In this document: positions 59,488 to 64,000 of the stretch, piece by piece
Layout of the letters: every line of letters starts with the position of its first letter
Numbering within the stretch: the stretch's first letter is position 1
NCBI GenBank assembly: GCA_965221555.1
Contig: OZ244895.1
Coordinates: 2,728,001-2,792,000 of the forward strand
Source: JAJEAD01 sp965221555
GTDB lineage: Bacteria > Pseudomonadota > Gammaproteobacteria > HK1
Reading direction: 5' to 3'
DNA length: 64,000 nt
Position numbers and translations under genes: made by a program
Notes under the pieces: generated by a model
Seen by the model: the letters and a program-made list of their open reading frames with translations, nothing else
Databases searched by the model: none
Told to the model about the DNA's origin: nothing

Positions 59488-61484
59488 TCCTCGACAGTAT
59501 CACGCTGACGAACTTCGGACTCTACGCCGGGCGGCAGGAAATCCTGCTCACGCCGCCTTCCATCGATAAACCGGTTATCCTTTTCGGAGGTCTCAACGGT
59601 GGCGGCAAGACAACCTTTCTCGACGCGCTCCAGCTATGCCTCTTCGGTGCTCACGCGAAGACATCGAACCGTGGCAGACTCGGCTACTCGGAGTACCTAT
59701 CGCGCTGCATCCATAGTCACGCCGCGGACCACTCCGCCAGCATTCAGCTCCGCTTCCGCCATACGATCGAGGGTGACGAGGACCGTTACGTACTGAAACG
59801 CTCCTGGGCACACACCAATGGGCAGTGCTCCGAAGTGTTCCATGTGCTCAAGAACGACCGACTGGCACCCGCTCTGGCTGACAATTGGGCTTTCCAGGTC
59901 GAAGACCTGATGCCGGCAAACATAGCCCACCTTTTCCTTTTCGACGGCGAACAGATCGAGCGGTACGCCTCCCCAGTCGAATCAGCTTCACTGATCGGCA
60001 CCGCGATCCAGAACCTGCTCGGACTCGATATTGTCGATCAGCTCGAGAAGGACATGCGGGTGTTCGAGCGCCGAAAGAGGTCCGAACAGATAGACGACCA
60101 AGTACGCGCTAAAATCGCGTCGGCTGAGTCCGAACTTCAGGACCTGCGCGCGCGCATCAGCCGCACAAGGCAGGACCGCGCGGCGCTCCGAACCCATCGC
60201 ATCGAGCGTCGACGGTTGGAACTGCAGGCTGTCGAGAAAGAATTCCGCCGACTCGGCGGTAATCTATTCGAACAGCGCTTGGACATTGAAGCGAGACTCG
60301 CCGAAGCTGAGCGCACCTGCACGGAATGCTCCGATGCCCTGCGCGAACTTGCCGCTAGCGCCCTCCCACTCCTTCTTGTCTCCGGGTTGCTCGAATCGGC
60401 TGCCGCCCGCGATCAGGAGGATCGGGATACTGCCCAAGCACGGCAATTACTCAACCTGCTGGATGATCGTGATCAAGGACTTCTCGCACACATAAAAACC
60501 CGAGGCGTGGACGCCGCTACGCAAACGCTTCTTCGCGGCTACCTGGAGCGAGACCGGGCTGCGTACGAGATCCTGGCGGCTCGTAGTACTTCGCTCGACC
60601 TTCCGGACGAGGCGCAACGTGCCCTTACTGTCCTCTTGCATGGACAGATGGACGACCTAAGGCGCACCGCCAGCGAGCGTCTAGCACGTCACTCTCATGC
60701 GAAAGCAGACGTCGAGCAGGCGCAGAGCGTTCACCACAGTGTTCCACAGCAGGACACAGTCGCTGAAGTGCTTCAACATCGTGAATCCCTGAAGGATGAG
60801 CTTTCACGCCTCGACATCGAAGACGTCACCCTGAAGCGAGAGATCGAACGCATGGAGAATGATATCGAACGCGTCGAACGAACGCTTGCCGTGCACATGG
60901 AGGCTCACGTCAGGGATCGTGAGCGTCATGACGATCGTACCAGGATGCTTTTTTCTGCGGCGCGCGTGCGTGAAACATTGGCGAACTTCCGTGCTGCCAC
61001 CGTCAAGCGACACGTTGCCCGGATTGAACACCTAGTTCTTGAGAGCTACCAACACCTTTTGCGCAAGTCGTCACTCGTCACGCGCCTCTCCATCCACCCA
61101 GAGAGCTTCTCGCTGACTCTCTTTGGCAGATCCGGCGAGGTGTTGCCCGCCGAATCGCTATCCGCCGGTGAAAGGCAGCTCCTCGGTATCGCCCTGCTAT
61201 GGGGCCTGGCGAAGGCGTCCGGCAGGTCGTTACCCACAGCTATCGATACTCCGCTTGGACGCCTCGACACGGATCACCGCCGGCATTTCGTCGAGCACTA
61301 CGTTCCGTTCGCCAGCCACCAGACACTACTCTTCTCAACCAACGAAGAAATAGTCGGTGACTACCTCGAACGCCTCAGTCCGTCGATTGGGCGCTGTTAC
61401 TTTCTGGACCACGACGATCAGCGTGGGTGTACCAACGTTACAGCTGGGTACTTCGAAGGAGAGTGCATTGCCAATGGCCATTGA
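59484..61484 (+). CDS. dndD: DNA sulfur modification protein DndD (SMC-like ATPase)
   Basis: A 666-residue ABC/SMC-type ATPase. Walker A is GGLNGGGKT at residues 35-43, the middle is a long coiled coil, and the C-terminal head has the signature SAGERQLLG and a Walker B/D-loop AIDTPLGRLD. DndD provides nicking/ATPase functions for phosphorothioation. It overlaps dndC by ATGA and dndE by 11 nt. Confidence 0.94.
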   Translation: MILDSITLTNFGLYAGRQEILLTPPSIDKPVILFGGLNGGGKTTFLDALQLCLFGAHAKTSNRGRLGYSEYLSRCIHSHAADHSASIQLRFRHTIEGDEDRYVLKRSWAHTNGQCSEVFHVLKNDRLAPALADNWAFQVEDLMPANIAHLFLFDGEQIERYASPVESASLIGTAIQNLLGLDIVDQLEKDMRVFERRKRSEQIDDQVRAKIASAESELQDLRARISRTRQDRAALRTHRIERRRLELQAVEKEFRRLGGNLFEQRLDIEARLAEAERTCTECSDALRELAASALPLLLVSGLLESAAARDQEDRDTAQARQLLNLLDDRDQGLLAHIKTRGVDAATQTLLRGYLERDRAAYEILAARSTSLDLPDEAQRALTVLLHGQMDDLRRTASERLARHSHAKADVEQAQSVHHSVPQQDTVAEVLQHRESLKDELSRLDIEDVTLKREIERMENDIERVERTLAVHMEAHVRDRERHDDRTRMLFSAARVRETLANFRAATVKRHVARIEHLVLESYQHLLRKSSLVTRLSIHPESFSLTLFGRSGEVLPAESLSAGERQLLGIALLWGLAKASGRSLPTAIDTPLGRLDTDHRRHFVEHYVPFASHQTLLFSTNEEIVGDYLERLSPSIGRCYFLDHDDQRGCTNVTAGYFEGECIANGH

Positions 61485-61854
61485 GCACATCCGGCTTTCG
61501 CAGCAGGCCAAAGACCAGCTGAGCCGGCTTAAACGCGTGACCGGCATCGGATCTTGGAACGTGCTCTGTCGCTGGGGTCTGTGTGCATCCCTCGCCGAGT
61601 CGAGTGTTCCACCGATCAAAAGGATTCCCGCCGACAGTAATGTGGAGATGAGCTGGAGGGTGTTTGCTGGAAGCTACAGCGGTATCTACCTTACCCTTCT
61701 AAAAGAACGCTGCGTGCGCGACGGTCTCGACGTTGATGTGGAGACAGTCGCACAGCAGTTCCGACTGCACCTTCACCGAGGTATCTCCTATCTCGCGGCT
61801 GATAAACGGTTACGTGGAATCGAAGATCTAATATCTCTAGTCAACAGCAAGTAA
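61474..61854 (+). CDS. dndE: DNA sulfur modification protein DndE
   Basis: A 126-residue DndE, the small DNA-binding component, beginning AIEHIRLSQQAKDQLSRLKR with the nicked-DNA-binding basic helix and ending in a helix with SYLAADKRLRGIEDLI. ATG 61474 is used; a TTG at 61468 has a better-placed AAGGAGAG. It is the last gene of the dnd operon. Confidence 0.88.
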   Translation: MAIEHIRLSQQAKDQLSRLKRVTGIGSWNVLCRWGLCASLAESSVPPIKRIPADSNVEMSWRVFAGSYSGIYLTLLKERCVRDGLDVDVETVAQQFRLHLHRGISYLAADKRLRGIEDLISLVNSK

Positions 61855-62061
61855 GTCGAAACCAGATAGGATGACGATTCTTGAATGTTCTCAGTATCTT
61901 TCCGAGTTGTGCCGGAACGAGAAACCATTCAGGAGATTACGAACTTGTACGCTCGAAGATGTAGAAGGTGGGAAAGGTGGTGCCTAGGCTCTGTATCGCG
62001 TAGCTCTGGTATCCATCTGCGCAATTTACCGGCTTAGAGCAGAAGTAGTCTGCCCCTGCCA
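61855..62061. other. Right edge of the dnd island
   Basis: About 200 bp of less GC-rich sequence between dndE and the convergent GntR gene. No T-tailed terminator, repeat or tRNA end is clear. Confidence 0.35.
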
Positions 62062-62811
62062 TCACGAGCCAAGGTCCATTCTTCCCAACGAAACCAGGGC
62101 TGCGGAATCCGCCAGCGCCTCCAGCACCTTCCGCTGCCCGCCGCGGAGCGCCGCTTCGGTCAACTGCGCGGCGCGGTCCCCGTCGCCTTCGATAAGCGCG
62201 TCGACCAGATCGTCGTGGAAGTGGTGGAACTCCTGCTCGCGCTTCTGCAATGCGAGGCCGAGGTGGACGATTCGCTCATGCTGCTCCATCAGGCCGACCA
62301 GCAGCGCGGCGAGTCGCTGGTTGCCGCTGGACTCCGCGACGTAGCGGTGCAGCTCCCGGTTGGCTTGGAGATAGGTCGACTCGCGGGTCTCGTCGCCCGG
62401 TAGCCAAGCGGCGTGCGCCGCCTCGTTCAGCGAACGGAGCCGGGCTGCGTCCACCTTTCCGGCGGCGAGTCGGACCGCGGTGACCTCCAGCACCAACCGG
62501 AGCTGGAAGACTTCCTGCACGTCGCGAAGGGTGACCGCGGAGACCGCGTTGCCCTGCCGGCCACGCGACACCACCAGCCCTTCCTGGCGCAGGCGCATCA
62601 GTGCGCTGCGGATTGGGGCCTTGCCCAGCCGGTAGTGCGCGGCGAGCATCCCCTCGGAGACATCCTGCCCGGGGTGCAGGGTGCAGGAAATGATGTCGTC
62701 CTTGATCGCGCGGTAGGCGAGATCGTTCAGATTCCTGTCGGCGGTCTGTCCGCCGCCGTCTCCTCCGGGACTCCCGTTACGAGCGTATGCTTGTTGCTTC
62801 CTGGACGGCAT
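62062..62811 (-). CDS. GntR-family regulator (FCD subfamily)
   Basis: A 249-residue regulator. The winged helix (YRAIKDDIISCTLHPGQDVSEG, then KAPIRSALMRLRQEGLVVSRG) precedes an FCD helical domain (FQLRLVLEVTAVRLAAG; NRELHRYVAESSGN; HFHDDLVDALIEGD). The N-terminal ~28 residues are unstructured and Gly/Gln-rich. No obvious target operon is adjacent: ispF lies behind it and dnd in front of it. Confidence 0.88.
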   Translation of the reverse strand: MPSRKQQAYARNGSPGGDGGGQTADRNLNDLAYRAIKDDIISCTLHPGQDVSEGMLAAHYRLGKAPIRSALMRLRQEGLVVSRGRQGNAVSAVTLRDVQEVFQLRLVLEVTAVRLAAGKVDAARLRSLNEAAHAAWLPGDETRESTYLQANRELHRYVAESSGNQRLAALLVGLMEQHERIVHLGLALQKREQEFHHFHDDLVDALIEGDGDRAAQLTEAALRGGQRKVLEALADSAALVSLGRMDLGS

Positions 62812-62921
62812 GAATGATCAGCTCCCCGGCGGCGCTCGGTGCGGGACACAACCGGCACGCATGACGATTGTCAACGCAGCGCCGGGCAAGCGTCCACGGC
62901 TCGCGGCGCCGGGGGAACGGA

Positions 62922-63401
62922 TCAGGAATCGACTTCCTCGACAAGTGCGACGGCGTGCACGGCAATGCCCTCGACCCGCCCGATGTATCCCATTCCCTCG
63001 GTGGTGGTCGCCTTTACGTTGACCCGGGACTCCTCGAGTCCCAGATCGGCGCCGAGGTTGGCGCGCATCGCGTCGAGGTAGGGGGACAGACGCGGGCGCT
63101 CGGCGATCACCGTGACATCGACGTTCGAGACCCGGAGCGCGCAAGACCGCAATCGGGAGACCACGGTGCGCAGCAGTATGCGGCTGTCCACGTTCTCGTA
63201 CTCGGGCGCGTCGTCGGGGAAGTGTCGGCCGATGTCGCCGAGGGCCGCCGCACCGAGCAGAGCGTCGCACACCGCGTGCAGCGCGACATCACCGTCGGAG
63301 TGCGCGGCGAGACCGAACTCGAAGGGAACCTCGACACCGCCCAGCACCAGGGGCCGGCCCGGCTCGAAGCGGTGGGCGTCGAAGCCATGCCCGATCCTCA
63401 T
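62922..63401 (-). CDS. ispF: 2-C-methyl-D-erythritol 2,4-cyclodiphosphate synthase
   Basis: A 159-residue IspF of the non-mevalonate isoprenoid pathway. Metal ligands are D8 and H10 in RIGHGFDAHRF; the AHSDGDVALHAVCDALLGA motif and KATTTEGMGYIGR follow. Length matches the family. It overlaps ispD by ATGA. Confidence 0.96.
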   Translation of the reverse strand: MRIGHGFDAHRFEPGRPLVLGGVEVPFEFGLAAHSDGDVALHAVCDALLGAAALGDIGRHFPDDAPEYENVDSRILLRTVVSRLRSCALRVSNVDVTVIAERPRLSPYLDAMRANLGADLGLEESRVNVKATTTEGMGYIGRVEGIAVHAVALVEEVDS

Positions 63402-64000
63402 GCGTCCTCCCCCTGCGCCGCGAGGTAGAGCTCCGCCAGCGCGATATCGCCGGGCCAGGTGATCTTGATGTTGTCCGAATGGCCTTCGACCATCACCGGG
63501 AACACCCCTTGCGCTTCCATCGCCTGAGACTCGTCGCCCACCCCCGACCCGCCCTTGCCGGCCACGGCCTCGAGCGCCCGGCGCAACGCCCCGAAGCGAA
63601 ACATCTGCGGGGTCTGGGCGTGCCAGAGTCCGCCGCGCGCGAGCGTCGTCACGACCCTTGCCCCCTTGTCCACCCGCTTGAGAGCATCCCGGGCGGGCAC
63701 CCCCAGCACCGCGCCCGGCGCGCCCCCGGCCACCGCTTCGATGAGGCGGCTGATGTCGGCGGCGCGCACACAGGGGCGCACCGCGTCGTGCACCATCACC
63801 CAGTCCTCGTCCGCCGCCCTTCCCTTAAGCGCATCAAGCCCGCGCAGCACCGAAAGATGGCGTTCCGCGCCCCCGTTCGTCCTCAGGACGCCACGCTCCG
63901 TCGCGAGTGCGAGTCCCGGCCACCAGGGGTCGTCCTCCCGGATGGCCACCACCACCGCGTCCACCCCCGGATGCCGGTAGATGCGCGAAACGCTGTGTTC
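63398..64000 (-). CDS. ispD: 2-C-methyl-D-erythritol 4-phosphate cytidylyltransferase (5' partial)
   Basis: This IspD runs off the right edge: from base 64000 the frame reads EHSVSRIYRHPGVDAVVVAIRED, so about 30-40 N-terminal residues with the CTP-binding start are missing. Visible marks are VMVHDAVRPCV, ALKRVDKGARVVTTLARGGLW and HSDNIKITWPGDIALAE. It makes CDP-methylerythritol in the same pathway as IspF and overlaps it by ATGA. Confidence 0.95.
   Translation of the reverse strand, partial: EHSVSRIYRHPGVDAVVVAIREDDPWWPGLALATERGVLRTNGGAERHLSVLRGLDALKGRAADEDWVMVHDAVRPCVRAADISRLIEAVAGGAPGAVLGVPARDALKRVDKGARVVTTLARGGLWHAQTPQMFRFGALRRALEAVAGKGGSGVGDESQAMEAQGVFPVMVEGHSDNIKITWPGDIALAELYLAAQGEDA

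Overview
The window is a 64-kb piece of a high-GC proteobacterial chromosome, most likely gammaproteobacterial. The evidence is the single-chain ~1300-residue PurL, an E. coli-length PurB, AvtA, MsrP-MsrQ, IspD-IspF, and the FAD-oxidoreductase/DUF1365/Cfa/DUF2878 lipid cluster. These are reading-based assignments; no search was run. Core genes are very GC-rich. The defence regions (about 14-28 kb and 49.5-62 kb) look visibly less biased.

Layout. 1-13.9 kb holds core metabolism: the end of sucB (odhB), lpd, acnA, a DUF1244 gene, purB, avtA (-), an Ala/Pro-rich membrane protein (-) and purL. 14.0-16.9 kb is a two-gene AAA ATPase/DUF4276 module bracketed by two direct-orientation remnants of the same IS630-type transposase, plus a decayed SDR gene. 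17.0-26.4 kb (-) is an elaborated type I restriction-modification operon. It reads: small regulator-like gene, hsdM, HEPN toxin, a nucleotidyltransferase (MNT antitoxin) fused to HsdS, an Xre/ImmA protein, a DUF4411 PIN-like protein, a chimeric remnant, and hsdR. Most junctions from hsdM to the remnant overlap by 4 nt. 26.8-28.0 kb has a truncated LysR gene overlapping a metallophosphoesterase gene. 28.3-36.7 kb (-) is a nine-gene lipid-modification cluster: desaturase, FAD oxidoreductase, DUF1365, Cfa, DUF2878, DUF1295, a second Cfa-like methyltransferase, and two envelope proteins. 37.2-39.5 kb (-) is a histidine kinase/response regulator pair. 39.8-42.1 kb carries msrP-msrQ and an Smr-domain gene, followed by tRNA-Arg(CCT). 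42.4-49.4 kb (-) is a dipeptide-type ABC importer operon with an internal GntR regulator and a HAD hydrolase. 50.6-61.9 kb is a DNA phosphorothioation island: dnd-associated methyltransferase (-), GIY-YIG, DGQHR and RelA/SpoT-like genes (+, coupled), dndA (-), and dndBCDE (+). 62.0-64.0 kb (-) has a GntR regulator, ispF and ispD (cut by the right edge).

How the parts work together. The type I RM operon appears to carry two toxin-antitoxin-like modules inside it, and one antitoxin is physically fused to the specificity subunit. The dnd island has the full modification set but no dndFGH in view; in their place sits a coupled GIY-YIG/DGQHR/RelA-SpoT set that could supply the effector side. Two short elements with 20-bp terminal inverted repeats sit exactly at operon junctions in the lipid cluster and the two-component pair. 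These are the points most worth a second look.
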